DNA from: Dehalococcoidia bacterium
GTDB taxonomy: Bacteria; Chloroflexota; Dehalococcoidia; Tepidiformales; Tepidiformaceae
Reading direction: 5' to 3'
Length of the DNA: 33,306 nucleotides
Assembly: GCA_020853755.1 (NCBI GenBank)
Contig: JADYYG010000055.1
Location: 1-33,306 of the forward strand
Shown here: positions 7,014-14,545 of the stretch, piece after piece
Layout of the letters: each line of letters starts with the position of its first letter
How positions within the stretch are numbered: position 1 is the stretch's first letter
Notes under the pieces: generated by a model
Told to the model about the DNA's origin: nothing
The model's input: the letters and a program-made list of their open reading frames with translations, nothing else
Databases searched by the model: none
Translations under genes and position numbers: made by a program

Positions 7014-8240
7014 TCAGTACGGACACAGCCTCGTGATCCAGCGGCTGCCCGGCGGGTTCGCGTAGCCATAGTTGAATAATTGCGCCACGTAGCCGCCGGG
7101 GTCGGTCCCGCTGCCCTGCGGCGTCCGCAGGTAGAGGTTCGCCTCCGCGCAGCCGCCAACGACGCCCCCGCGCGCCTGGAAGCCGTTCCGGAATGACTCT
7201 GCCAGGTACACGAACAGCGGTTCCTTGCTCTCGCGGATCACGCGGTCGAGGGCTGCCGTGGGATCGCGACCGAGCGCAGCATCGATGACCGCGAGGCGGA
7301 ACATGGCATAGCCAACCAGCGACGGCCGGCGGTCCGCGTCACCGGGCTTGAGCTTCCAGTCCTTGAGGTCCGTGTTCGCGATGACCTTCTCATAGGCGGC
7401 ACGCGAGCCGCCGGGGTCCGCCGCGAAGGCGTCATCGGCGTCCTCAACGGCGTGGTAGAGGTACTCCGGCGGGTCCTTCACGACGTCATCGACCCGGAAG
7501 CGCCCGCCGGAAAGCGTGTAGGTCGTTTTCGAAGCCCGCGTTGGGCCGGATTCCGGCGGCGCCGTCGGCGGAAGCTTTCCGCCATGCATCGTCAGTTCGC
7601 TGGACGCGCCCGCGCCTTCCCATGCCGCCGCATCCACGTTGGCAATGGAGTCGCCCGGGCCGACGTCGCGCCAGGCGGTCCCATCCCACGAAAGCACCAC
7701 GGCGCGCGAGTTACAGCCCGTCGCCCCGCACACGTTCTGCAGGTACGCGATGTCCGCGAGCCCGTCGCCGGTGCGGTCTTCGAAGCTGAAGAACCCTGAG
7801 CCAAGCGGCGCCGCGTCAGCGGTGAGGTCCTCGGAAAACGGCGTGAGCTTCTGCTGGCTGGCAGACCACGCGAAGACGATAGCGGGCGCCGGCGACACCG
7901 CGGCGCGTGACTTCACGGGCATCAAGATGGCCAGGTCCGGAGAGGAGCTTCCGCTCGCCGATGCTGCGACACAGGCGCCGCCGGCCTTCACGATGGGCCC
8001 GGGGCAGACGCCGGCCGCGGAGGTGGCGATGGCTTTCTTCACCCAGTCCATTGCCGCGGCTGCGGTCTCCGGGAGGGTGGCCAGCGGGTCAGGTGTGGCG
8101 GTTGCAGTCGGCGTTGCCGGCGCCACAGTCGCCGTCGCGGTCTCGGGTGTGGGCGAAGGCGGCTTCGGGTCACCGCCGCCACGGCACGCACTCGCGCCGA
8201 GGAAGATGGCCGGCAACAGCCACAGCACGATCCACTTCAC
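7014..8240 (-). CDS. Putative secreted lipoprotein with an FG-GAP/VCBS-like segment
   Basis: A 408-residue predicted surface lipoprotein of unknown function. It begins with a signal peptide: basic KW, hydrophobic IVLWLLPAIFLGA, then S-A-C as a loosely fitting lipobox. A Pro/Thr/Ala-rich linker of about 40 residues follows, typical of an extracellular stalk. A DRTGDGLADIAYL stretch resembles a calcium-binding FG-GAP/VCBS repeat, and several Cys follow closely. The C-terminal third is probably helical and contains tetratricopeptide-like pieces, but I cannot assign a domain. GTG 8240 is chosen because its GTGA overlaps the stop of the upstream gene by 3 bases and directly begins the signal peptide. 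The two genes are likely one operon. Confidence 0.75.
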   Translation of the reverse strand: MKWIVLWLLPAIFLGASACRGGGDPKPPSPTPETATATVAPATPTATATPDPLATLPETAAAAMDWVKKAIATSAAGVCPGPIVKAGGACVAASASGSSSPDLAILMPVKSRAAVSPAPAIVFAWSASQQKLTPFSEDLTADAAPLGSGFFSFEDRTGDGLADIAYLQNVCGATGCNSRAVVLSWDGTAWRDVGPGDSIANVDAAAWEGAGASSELTMHGGKLPPTAPPESGPTRASKTTYTLSGGRFRVDDVVKDPPEYLYHAVEDADDAFAADPGGSRAAYEKVIANTDLKDWKLKPGDADRRPSLVGYAMFRLAVIDAALGRDPTAALDRVIRESKEPLFVYLAESFRNGFQARGGVVGGCAEANLYLRTPQGSGTDPGGYVAQLFNYGYANPPGSRWITRLCPY

Positions 8241-9181
8241 GGCTTCTTGCTGAGGTAATCTTCCGCGGCCCATCCCTCACCCAGGTCCGTTTTCACTTTC
8301 CACCACGTCAACTCGCCGGCCGTTTCGGGGCCGCCGGTGACCACCAGTTCGGTGCCGTCTTTCACACACACGATTGCATCGTTTTCGCGCCCGGCGCCGG
8401 TTCGAACATTCAGGCAGTCGCCCGTGCCGGTCACCACCACGGTCTCGCCCCCGCGGAATTTGCCGGGACCAGTAGAAACCGTGGCTGCCGCAGTCGGCCC
8501 AGGGGTCGTTGCGCCCTGAGTTGGCTGCGAGGTCGCTATGCCCGCCTGCGTCGGAGCGGCTGGCGTTGCCGTCGCGGCCGGCGATGCCTTCCCACTGTTT
8601 CCGCCAAGCTTGTCCACGGCCCAGATGACCCCGAACGCGACCACGATCGCAATGACCGCCGCCACGGGCACATACCAGTAGGTGAAAATCCGCGGCCGGT
8701 CGTAAATCTGGGGCATCTGCTTCCGCGGCAGGTGTTCCCCAGGCGGCGGCTGGTACCGCCGGTTCACCGGAGGCGTCCCCGCGGTCGAAGGCAGCGTGCG
8801 GTGGATCATCGGCGGCGGCCCGGCTGCGCCAATCACAGGGCCGTCATCCTCGGAGACGGTTGGCGGCGCTTCCAGCGGTGGAATCGGCCGGGTCGTTCGA
8901 ATGGGAATGGGGTCCGGTGCGCCGATCTCCGCCGGCGGCGGCGCCATCGGTCCCTGCCGGGTGCCTTCGCCCGGGTGCGGCGCCGGGGCGCCAACCTGGC
9001 GGTCTCGCGTGCTGTACGCCAGTGCCGCCGGCGACACACGATGCTCGCTTTCCGTCGCGCAGCCACCGTTCGTCACCCAGCAACCGGGGTGGTGCAGCAC
9101 CCCGCACCCTTCGCAGCGCAAAACGGCCTCACCTTCCTGGAAGGAGCGGTCGCAAAGCGGGCAGAAGCGTTGGGCGCTCAA
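8237..9181 (-). CDS. Membrane protein with N-terminal prokaryotic RING-like zinc domain and C-terminal SH3b domain
   Basis: A 314-residue protein in three parts. Residues 7-41 hold a Cys/His zinc cluster (C7, C10, C23, C26, H30/H31, C34, C41) of the prokaryotic RING-finger type. Residues 45-160 are a Pro-rich disordered linker. A single membrane helix spans about 166-188 (VPVAAVIAIVVAFGVIWAV). After a short Ala/Thr-rich stretch, residues 235-314 form a bacterial SH3 domain (CLNVRTGAGREN, WWKV, GWAAEDYL). The order implies the RING-like end is cytoplasmic and SH3b outside, perhaps sensing the wall. The start is TTG, with GGAG seven bases upstream. A GATACT box lies at 9205-9210 (-). Function is unknown, and the domains are seen by motif only. 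Confidence 0.8.
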   Translation of the reverse strand: MSAQRFCPLCDRSFQEGEAVLRCEGCGVLHHPGCWVTNGGCATESEHRVSPAALAYSTRDRQVGAPAPHPGEGTRQGPMAPPPAEIGAPDPIPIRTTRPIPPLEAPPTVSEDDGPVIGAAGPPPMIHRTLPSTAGTPPVNRRYQPPPGEHLPRKQMPQIYDRPRIFTYWYVPVAAVIAIVVAFGVIWAVDKLGGNSGKASPAATATPAAPTQAGIATSQPTQGATTPGPTAAATVSTGPGKFRGGETVVVTGTGDCLNVRTGAGRENDAIVCVKDGTELVVTGGPETAGELTWWKVKTDLGEGWAAEDYLSKKP

Positions 9182-9265
9182 TGGGCTTCTCCGGGCGCAG
9201 GCTGAGTATCCGGGCGGCGCGAACCATCTTCAACAGCAAACGCCGAAAGCGCCGGGAAAGTTCCC

Positions 9266-10174
9266 TCATCCGTCCGCAAGGAACCGCTCCACTTCCTCCC
9301 GTGAGGGGAGCGCTGACTGCGCGCCGGGCCGTGTCACCGCCAGCGCGCCCGCAGCAGCGGCGAACCGGGCCGCATCGAACAGGCTCGCGCCCTCGCAAAG
9401 GCGCACACCGAGAGCGGCGCAAAAGGCATCGCCCGCGCCGACGGAATCGACCGCCGTCACCGGGAACGCGGGAAAGGCGAAGCCTCCGTCCGCTTCCGCA
9501 GCTACGAGCCCGCCGGCGCCGAGCGTGACCACCGCACGGGGCGCGAACCGGCGCAGTGCCTCCAACTCGGCGGCGTGGTCTCCCTTCACGTTCGAGACAA
9601 TCGCCGCCGCCTCGACCTCGTTGACTACGAGGACGCTCGCCTTCGCCAACAGTTCGGGCGAATGAGGCGTGATCGGCGCAGGGTTAAGGAGTATCGGGAC
9701 TCCAGCCTGCGTCGCTGTCTCTGCCGCGGCCTCGACAGCGTCCATGCCGGCTTCGAAGTTCAGGAGCAGCAGGTCGGCGCTCCGGATCACGCCGGCGGCG
9801 GCCTCTATCTCGCGCGGCGTGAGTTTGAGGTTCGCCTGGGGCACTGCGAGGATGGCGTTCTCGCCCGAATCGAGCACGATGGGCACCGCAACGCCGGTGC
9901 CAACTTCCGGGTCCACGGAAACGTCGCGGGTCGAAACACCGGCCTCTTCGAGTTTCGTGCGGAGGATTTCGCCGAAACGGTCCCGCCCGATGCGGCCGAT
10001 CATCGCGACGTCCGCTCCCAGCCGTGCAGCGGCGACCGCCTGGTTCGCCCCCTTGCCGCCGGGCAACGTCTCGAAGCTGTGACTGAGAAGCGATTCACCG
10101 GGCAGCGGAAGCCGGGGCGCGCGCACAACGAGGTCCATCATTAGCGAACCAACGACCACGATGCGAGGCGGCAT
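9266..10174 (-). CDS. rbsK: Ribokinase-family (PfkB) sugar kinase
   Basis: A 302-residue carbohydrate kinase of the PfkB family, closest in pattern to ribokinase, which phosphorylates D-ribose to ribose 5-phosphate with ATP. The first PfkB signature is LPGGKGANQAVAAARLG near residue 37. The second, containing the catalytic Asp, is VDSVGAGDAFCAALG near residue 240. VVNEVEAAAI and VVTLGAGGLVA match ribokinase segments. A TAGACT box ends 7 nt before the ATG with no Shine-Dalgarno, so the transcript is probably leaderless. No ribose transporter or regulator is adjacent, so specificity for ribose over a related sugar or nucleoside is not certain. Confidence 0.85.
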   Translation of the reverse strand: MPPRIVVVGSLMMDLVVRAPRLPLPGESLLSHSFETLPGGKGANQAVAAARLGADVAMIGRIGRDRFGEILRTKLEEAGVSTRDVSVDPEVGTGVAVPIVLDSGENAILAVPQANLKLTPREIEAAAGVIRSADLLLLNFEAGMDAVEAAAETATQAGVPILLNPAPITPHSPELLAKASVLVVNEVEAAAIVSNVKGDHAAELEALRRFAPRAVVTLGAGGLVAAEADGGFAFPAFPVTAVDSVGAGDAFCAALGVRLCEGASLFDAARFAAAAGALAVTRPGAQSALPSREEVERFLADG

Positions 10175-10181
10175 TGCCCGC

Positions 10182-10187
10182 AGTCTA
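10182..10187 (-). promoter_or_regulatory. -10 box (TAGACT) 7 nt before the rbsK start
   Basis: On the minus strand TAGACT ends 7 nt before ATG 10174. There is no Shine-Dalgarno and no consensus -35. It is divergent from the 10234 box, sharing a 72-bp gap. Confidence 0.45.
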
Positions 10188-10233
10188 CGTCGGCCAGGGG
10201 CGAGCGTCGCATGCGCTTTCGCCCGGCCCTCCG

Positions 10234-10239
10234 TAGGCT
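10234..10239 (+). promoter_or_regulatory. -10-like box (TAGGCT) 7 nt before the 10247 start
   Basis: TAGGCT ends 7 nt before ATG 10247. No ribosome site precedes that ATG, which supports it over the upstream in-frame ATG at 10211. Confidence 0.4.
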
Positions 10240-10246
10240 ACCGCGC

Positions 10247-10795
10247 ATGGCACGCATCCTCGGCATCAATGGCAGCATTCGCCCCCGCAGTTCGGCGGAC
10301 CGGGCGTTGACCTATATCTTCAAAGCGCTCGAAGCAGCGGGCGCTCAGTGCGAATCGTTCGAAATCGGCTCACTCCCGCTGCTCGATGGCAGGCCAGATG
10401 AACAGTATCCGGCGGCCGTCAGCGCCTTCCGCGCCGCCTGCATCGCGGCCGACGCCTTCGTCATCGCGGTACCTTCGTACCACGGCGCGATGCCGGGCGG
10501 GCTCAAGAACGCGCTCGACTTCATCGACCTGCCGCACGCCGGCGGCAAGCCCTTCGCGCTCATCGGCATCGCCGGGGGCGACGCCGAACCCGGGGTGACC
10601 GACGTCTCACGGGTGATGCGCCACATCGGGGCGGTCGCTGCCGTCCCCGACGTCGTGATTTCGCGCGCGAGCGAACACTGGGGCCCCGGCGAAGAACCCG
10701 CGAACGCCAATGTGAAGATCGCCATCGCCAAGGTCGCCGAGGACCTCCTCGCGATGGTCGCCTTGCGCAGCGAGGGCAGGCTGCCCCAACCGTGA
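10247..10795 (+). CDS. NADPH-dependent FMN reductase family protein
   Basis: A 182-residue flavodoxin-fold protein. ILGINGSIRPRSSADRAL at the N-terminus is the phosphate-binding loop for FMN, and VPSYHGAMPGGLKNALDF is the family signature that contacts the isoalloxazine ring. FALIGIAGGDAEPG follows as expected. Members reduce FMN, azo dyes, quinones or chromate with NAD(P)H. An in-frame ATG at 10211 would add 12 Arg-rich residues, but the family starts close to ILGINGS and a -10-like box lies just upstream of 10247, so the shorter form is preferred. It overlaps the NUDIX gene by GTGA. The physiological substrate is not readable. Confidence 0.85.
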   Translation: MARILGINGSIRPRSSADRALTYIFKALEAAGAQCESFEIGSLPLLDGRPDEQYPAAVSAFRAACIAADAFVIAVPSYHGAMPGGLKNALDFIDLPHAGGKPFALIGIAGGDAEPGVTDVSRVMRHIGAVAAVPDVVISRASEHWGPGEEPANANVKIAIAKVAEDLLAMVALRSEGRLPQP

Positions 10796-11289
10796 CGGCG
10801 ACCTTCTGCCCCGATTGCGGCCACCAGCTGCAGCCAGTCGAGCGGCGTGGCAGGGAACGGCCGACCTGCACCGGATGCGGGTACGTCCACTACCAGAACC
10901 CGGCAGTCGGCGTGGCCGTCATCCTCCGCGATGAGGGCGGCTGTGTGCTCCTCGGCCAGCGCGCGACCGGTGAGTATGCCGGGCTCTGGTGCATCCCCTG
11001 CGGCTACGTCGAATGGAACGAAGACGTTCGCGATGCCGCTCGCCGAGAGTTCGAAGAAGAGACCGGGATGACCGTCGTGCTTCGGGGCATCGCTGCGGTG
11101 CACTCGAACTTTCACAATCGCGACAAGCAGACGGTCGGGATCTGGTTCGAAGGCACGGCGGTCGGAGGGACGCTGCAGCCCGTGGACGGCGAACTCACGG
11201 AGCTTGCGTGGTTCCCGCCGGGCGAACCGCCGGACCTCGCCTTCCCTACGGACCTCCTCGTGCTCCGTCAGCTGGCCGGCGAGGGGTAG
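10792..11289 (+). CDS. NUDIX hydrolase with N-terminal zinc ribbon
   Basis: A 165-residue pyrophosphohydrolase. An N-terminal zinc ribbon has CPDC near residue 6 and CTGC near 26, then YVHYQNPAVGVAVIL. The NUDIX box is complete: G-x5-E-x7-REFEEETGM. Proteins with this ribbon plus NUDIX layout resemble NudC/ADP-ribose pyrophosphatase relatives and hydrolyse nucleoside diphosphates linked to another group, often NADH or ADP-ribose. The GTG start overlaps the stop of the flavin reductase (GTGA), suggesting coupled translation. The exact substrate is unknown. Confidence 0.88.
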   Translation: MTATFCPDCGHQLQPVERRGRERPTCTGCGYVHYQNPAVGVAVILRDEGGCVLLGQRATGEYAGLWCIPCGYVEWNEDVRDAARREFEEETGMTVVLRGIAAVHSNFHNRDKQTVGIWFEGTAVGGTLQPVDGELTELAWFPPGEPPDLAFPTDLLVLRQLAGEG

Positions 11290-11295
11290 CGACCG

Positions 11296-11721
11296 TCAGC
11301 GGACAGGGCCGAAACGGGCGAGCGGCCAGTACCGCCACCGGACCCGCCCGCGGAGGGTCTGGGAACGAACCGGCCCGAAATGCCGGCTGTCGGTGCTCTC
11401 CTCGGGGTTGTCACCGGCCAGCATCACCTGGCGGTGTAAATCGATCGCTTCGACCCGTTTTACCAACTGCCGGCCCGGCAGCCGTGGGTCATCCGCGATG
11501 ACAATGTGCCCTCTCCGCGGGAGCCTCCCGCGGTAGGCCCGCTCGTCGACCAGTACCCAGTCGCCTTCGGCCAGGGTGGGCAGCATCGAGTTCCCCGCAA
11601 CGGCGAAACCGCGGAAGCGTAGCGATGCCCAGGCTGCAACCGCTGTGACAAGCAGGATCGGCGCCAGCATCGCGAGGCTCCCCGGTGCGAGCGCCCTGCG
11701 CCGTTCCCGCCCGTCATCCAT
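11296..11721 (-). CDS. sodX: Nickel superoxide dismutase maturation protease (S26 signal peptidase-like)
   Basis: A 141-residue S26-family peptidase. After one N-terminal membrane helix (MLAPILLVTAVAAWASL), the catalytic Ser motif is GNSMLPTLAEGDWVLVD and the catalytic Lys is in RQLVKRVEAI. The later AGDNPEESTDSRHFGPV is the S26 box E. Short S26 enzymes beside Ni-SOD genes remove the SOD propeptide, so that His1 can bind nickel. The neighbour 80 bp upstream is a Ni-SOD, which makes this assignment strong. ATG 11721 has GGGGAGGA upstream as its ribosome site. Expression is probably reduced relative to sodN by the hairpin between them. The gene symbol follows the common name for this family. 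Confidence 0.9.
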   Translation of the reverse strand: MDDGRERRRALAPGSLAMLAPILLVTAVAAWASLRFRGFAVAGNSMLPTLAEGDWVLVDERAYRGRLPRRGHIVIADDPRLPGRQLVKRVEAIDLHRQVMLAGDNPEESTDSRHFGPVRSQTLRGRVRWRYWPLARFGPVR

Positions 11722-11735
11722 GCCGATTCCTCCCC

Positions 11736-11783
11736 AAAACACGAACGCGGCCGTTCCATCGGTTGATGGTGAGGCCGCGTTCG
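11736..11783 (-). terminator. Terminator-like attenuator between sodN and sodX
   Basis: An 11-bp perfect stem pairs 11783-11773 with 11752-11742 (CGAACGCGGCC and its complement). The 20-nt loop contains a further 5-bp stem CCATC/GATGG. Reading on the minus strand, the hairpin is followed by TGTTTT and then the sodX ribosome site. The short U-run suggests partial termination. Confidence 0.6.
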
Positions 11784-11801
11784 CTGGTGTCTGTGCCGGG
11801 A

Positions 11802-12248
11802 CTACGGGTTGGCGCGGTAGAACGCCACGTCCCGGTTCTTGGTCGCCCAGAAGATCTTGTGGATCTCTTCGATGGCGCCCATGAGGGCCTCGCCGTTGGC
11901 CGGGTCCTGCTCGGTCTTGTTCTTCGAAGCGAGCTTGGCGGCCTTCCAGAAGGTGTCGTGCAGGTTCGGGAACTTCTCCAGGTGCTCCGGCTTGAAGTAA
12001 TCGTGCCAGAGGATGTCGAGTTCCTTCTTCACGATCTCGGCCTGCTGTTCCTTGATGGCGATGAAGCGCGTCCGGGTGTTCACGGTCGCGGCGTCCTGGC
12101 CGTCGCCCAGCCCGGCGATCTTCTTCTCCATGGAGAGAACCGCTTCGGCAGCGATGCGCGCCGAGGCCGGGTCGTAAACGCCGCACGGGCCGTCGCAGTG
12201 CGCGAACGCCACGGAGCGCGGCGCAAGAAGACGAGTCAGCAGATTCAT
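11802..12248 (-). CDS. sodN: Nickel-containing superoxide dismutase
   Basis: Ni-SOD dismutates superoxide to oxygen and hydrogen peroxide. The 148-residue precursor has a propeptide of 16 residues ending SVAFA, then HCDGPCGVYDP, the Ni-binding hook. In mature numbering His1, Cys2 and Cys6 bind nickel. The rest is a helical bundle of Ni-SOD type, including SARIAAEAV, and residues near the end such as IHKIFWATKNRDV match the family. The maturation protease is directly downstream, with a hairpin between. AAGGGGG lies about 9 nt before the ATG. It is cytoplasmic unless the propeptide serves for export, which is not evident. Divergent from the DinB-like gene at 12355. Confidence 0.97.
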   Translation of the reverse strand: MNLLTRLLAPRSVAFAHCDGPCGVYDPASARIAAEAVLSMEKKIAGLGDGQDAATVNTRTRFIAIKEQQAEIVKKELDILWHDYFKPEHLEKFPNLHDTFWKAAKLASKNKTEQDPANGEALMGAIEEIHKIFWATKNRDVAFYRANP

Positions 12249-12342
12249 TCGTGTTGCCCCCTTAAGGTTGTGTGGATCGCCTTAGAGCGTGACAGATTCG
12301 GAATGCCAGCGCCACCCGCTGCGTCCACGCGCGTGGTTCGCG

Positions 12343-12348
12343 TACAGT
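12343..12348 (+). promoter_or_regulatory. -10 box (TACAGT) 6 nt before the 12355 start
   Basis: TACAGT ends 6 nt before ATG 12355, with no Shine-Dalgarno. It supports 12355 over the longer frame starting at 12289. Confidence 0.45.
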
Positions 12349-12354
12349 CCGCAC

Positions 12355-13152
12355 ATGACATCCACGCTCGATGCCGTCATCGATGACCTCGCCGCCGAAC
12401 AGGCGGCCCTCGAAGCCGCGCTGGAGCACCTCCCGGCGGCCGCCTGGGAGAAACCGACCCACGCGCCCGGCTGGAGCGTCCGCGACCAGGTGGCGCATCT
12501 CCTGCAGTTCGACACCCTCGCTGCGGCGGCCATTCGCGCGCCCGAAACGTTCCAAGAGACCCTGCGCCAGCCAGGCAACCGTGAGACGGCCTACCTTGCT
12601 CGCGCGCGTGACCTCGCGCCGGCGGCACTCTTCGAGCAGTGGCAAACCCAGGCAGGTGACCTTATCCGGGCCGCACGCACGCTTGACCCTGCCGTCCGGG
12701 TGCCGTGGGCCGGCCCCGCGATGTCAGGAGTCTCATTCATCACCGCACGGCTCATGGAGACGTGGTCGCACGGACTGGACGTCATCGATGTGGCTGGCGT
12801 CCCCCGCCCGGACACAGACCGCCTCCGGCATGTCGCCTTCCTCGGCGTGCGGGCGCGGCCTTACAGCTACACGAACCGCGGGATGGCGCTGCCGGACAAG
12901 CCGGTTCACGTCTCGCTCACCGCACCGTCCGGAGCGATCTGGGAGTTCGGCGAACCCGAGGCCGAAAACCGGGTCACCGGCTCGGCCGGCGAATTCTGTC
13001 GCGTCGTCACGCGGCGGCGTCACATCGACGACACGAACCTCAACGTGCAGGGAACGGCTGCAGCCGAGTGGATGGCGATCGCCCAGGCGTTCGCGGGGCC
13101 GCCCGGCGACGGTCGGAAGCCCGGCCAGTTCCCACGGGAGTCCACCTCATGA
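12355..13152 (+). CDS. TIGR03084-type DinB/mycothiol-dependent-isomerase-like metal-binding protein
   Basis: A 265-residue protein with a DinB-like four-helix N-terminal domain: GWSVRDQVAHLLQFD near residue 44 and ETWSHGLDVIDVAGV near 139 supply the His residues of the usual metal site. The C-terminal part ends in a compact beta region (PSGAIWEFGEP). The pattern matches the family TIGR03084, related to maleylpyruvate isomerases, whose reaction is not established. ATG 12355 is backed by a TACAGT box just before it; an upstream in-frame ATG at 12289 adds 22 residues without family support. Its stop overlaps the enoyl-CoA hydratase start (ATGA), so the two are expressed together. Confidence 0.8.
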   Translation: MTSTLDAVIDDLAAEQAALEAALEHLPAAAWEKPTHAPGWSVRDQVAHLLQFDTLAAAAIRAPETFQETLRQPGNRETAYLARARDLAPAALFEQWQTQAGDLIRAARTLDPAVRVPWAGPAMSGVSFITARLMETWSHGLDVIDVAGVPRPDTDRLRHVAFLGVRARPYSYTNRGMALPDKPVHVSLTAPSGAIWEFGEPEAENRVTGSAGEFCRVVTRRRHIDDTNLNVQGTAAAEWMAIAQAFAGPPGDGRKPGQFPRESTS

Positions 13153-13922
13153 CCGAAATTGTCCATTTCACGATCGATGACGGCGTTGGCGTCATCACGC
13201 TCGATTCGCCTGCGAACCGCAACGCGCTCTCGCGCCAGCTCACCACCGAACTGGATGCGCACCTGCGCGCGGCAATCGCGAACCCTGATGTGCGCATCAT
13301 CGAGCTCACCGCAACCGGCACCGTCTTCTGCAGCGGCGCCGACCTGAAGGAGCAGCGCGAGGCGAACCAGGCAGGCGCCCAGACCGGGCCCGGCCCGCTG
13401 GCGCCCATCCTCGAACTCATGTGGCAGTCGCCGAAGCCGGTTATCGGCGCCATCAACGGCGCCGCCCGCGCCGGGGGCATCGGGCTCGTCGCGGCCTGTG
13501 ACATTGCGGTGGGCATCGAGACGGCGACCTTCGCCGTCAACGAAGTCCGCATCGGCGTCATCCCCGCACTCATCTCAGTGGTGCTTGTCCAGAAACTCAC
13601 CCGCCGCGACGCGATGCAACTCTTCCTCACGGGAGAAACGTTCGACGGACGCCGGGCAGTCGAGATTGGCCTTCTCAACTCGGCCGTCCCCGCTGACCAG
13701 TTGGCCAGCGAGGTGAATCGCTACCTGGATATGCTGCGCCTCGGTGCACCGAACGCCCTGGGCGGGGCGAAGCGGCTGGTGCGCGACGTCCCCGGCATGC
13801 CGATGCACGAAGCCTTCGCCGAAATGGCTGTCCGTTCCGCGGCGCACTTCGCTTCGCCAGAAGCGCTCGAAGGGATGACGGCCTTCGCCGAGAAGCGTCC
13901 CCCCAGGTGGGCCGCGGGCTAG
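13149..13922 (+). CDS. Enoyl-CoA hydratase/isomerase family protein
   Basis: A 257-residue crotonase-fold protein acting on acyl-CoA thioesters. FCSGADLKEQRE near residue 58 forms part of the oxyanion/CoA site, INGAARAGGIGLVAACD holds the second oxyanion segment, and FAVNEVRIGVIPALIS carries the Glu equivalent to Glu164 of the rat hydratase. The Glu144 position, normally in GGGCELA, is Gly here (AGGIGLV), so a standard two-Glu hydratase mechanism is unlikely; an isomerase or another crotonase activity is possible. ATG overlaps the stop of the preceding gene. The C-terminal helix region (GGAKRLVRD to AEKRPPRW) is usual. Confidence 0.85.
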   Translation: MTEIVHFTIDDGVGVITLDSPANRNALSRQLTTELDAHLRAAIANPDVRIIELTATGTVFCSGADLKEQREANQAGAQTGPGPLAPILELMWQSPKPVIGAINGAARAGGIGLVAACDIAVGIETATFAVNEVRIGVIPALISVVLVQKLTRRDAMQLFLTGETFDGRRAVEIGLLNSAVPADQLASEVNRYLDMLRLGAPNALGGAKRLVRDVPGMPMHEAFAEMAVRSAAHFASPEALEGMTAFAEKRPPRWAAG

Positions 13923-13964
13923 CCTCGACCCGTTCGGACTCGACGTTTAAACGCCCTTCGCTGC

Positions 13965-13994
13965 TAAGCTCGAAGGACTACTTCGGCACGGAGG
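13965..13994 (+). promoter_or_regulatory. -10 box and ribosome binding site of the peroxiredoxin gene
   Basis: TAAGCT (13965-13970) is a plausible -10, and GGAGG (13990-13994) lies 6 nt before the TTG at 14001. The strong ribosome site decides the rare TTG start. Confidence 0.5.
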
Positions 13995-14000
13995 CCGCAC

Positions 14001-14474
14001 TTGTCCGAAACCGCAACCCTCAAAGTGGGTGACCTCGCCCCTGACTTCGAACTCCCGTCCAGCCCCACCGGCGACAAGTTCAAGCTCAGTGATTACGCCG
14101 GGAAGAACGCCGTCATCATCAATTTCGTCCCCGCCGCGTTCTCGCCGGTTTGCAGCAACCAGCTCCCGCTGATCGAGAAGAAGGCCAAGGAGTTCGCCTC
14201 TCAGGGCGCTATCCCGGTCGTGATCTCCAGCGATGGCGCCTGGGCGCAGGCTGCATGGAAGAAGGAACTCGGGGTCGACTTCCCCATCCTCAGCGACTTC
14301 CACCCCCTCGGTGAGACCGCGAAGAAGTACGGCGTCGTCATCGAACCGCGCATGATCGCGAACCGCGTCGTCATCGTCGTGGACAAGCACGGGAAGGTCG
14401 CCTGGATCCAGCCGACCGAGAAGATCACCGATATCCCCGATTATGACCCTGTGATGGCCTGCTCGAAGGACTAA
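14001..14474 (+). CDS. Peroxiredoxin (AhpC/TSA or AhpE-like)
   Basis: A 157-residue thiol peroxidase reducing H2O2 and organic peroxides. VGDLAPDFELPS opens the thioredoxin-like fold, and INFVPAAFSPVCSNQLP carries the peroxidatic Cys51 with the usual Pro and Ser/Thr before it. The only other Cys is Cys154, four residues from the end (MACSKD), a possible resolving Cys. PILSDFHPLGETAKKYGV matches the family. The TTG start is supported by GGAGG 6 nt upstream. The gene is monocistronic: its own -10 box upstream and a strong terminator 20 nt after the stop. With the Ni-SOD nearby it fits oxidative-stress defence. Confidence 0.92.
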   Translation: MSETATLKVGDLAPDFELPSSPTGDKFKLSDYAGKNAVIINFVPAAFSPVCSNQLPLIEKKAKEFASQGAIPVVISSDGAWAQAAWKKELGVDFPILSDFHPLGETAKKYGVVIEPRMIANRVVIVVDKHGKVAWIQPTEKITDIPDYDPVMACSKD

Positions 14475-14495
14475 TTCAAGGCACACAGCACGCGA

Positions 14496-14531
14496 AGAGG
14501 GCTCTCCGTGGAGAGCCCTCTTGTTGTTTTT
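14496..14531 (+). terminator. Rho-independent terminator of the peroxiredoxin gene
   Basis: AGAGGGCTCTCC (14496-14507) pairs with GGAGAGCCCTCT (14510-14521), giving a long GC-rich stem, followed by TTGTTGTTTTT. It serves the plus strand; on the minus strand there is no U-run. Confidence 0.93.
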
Positions 14532-14545
14532 GGAGCGACGTGCAG

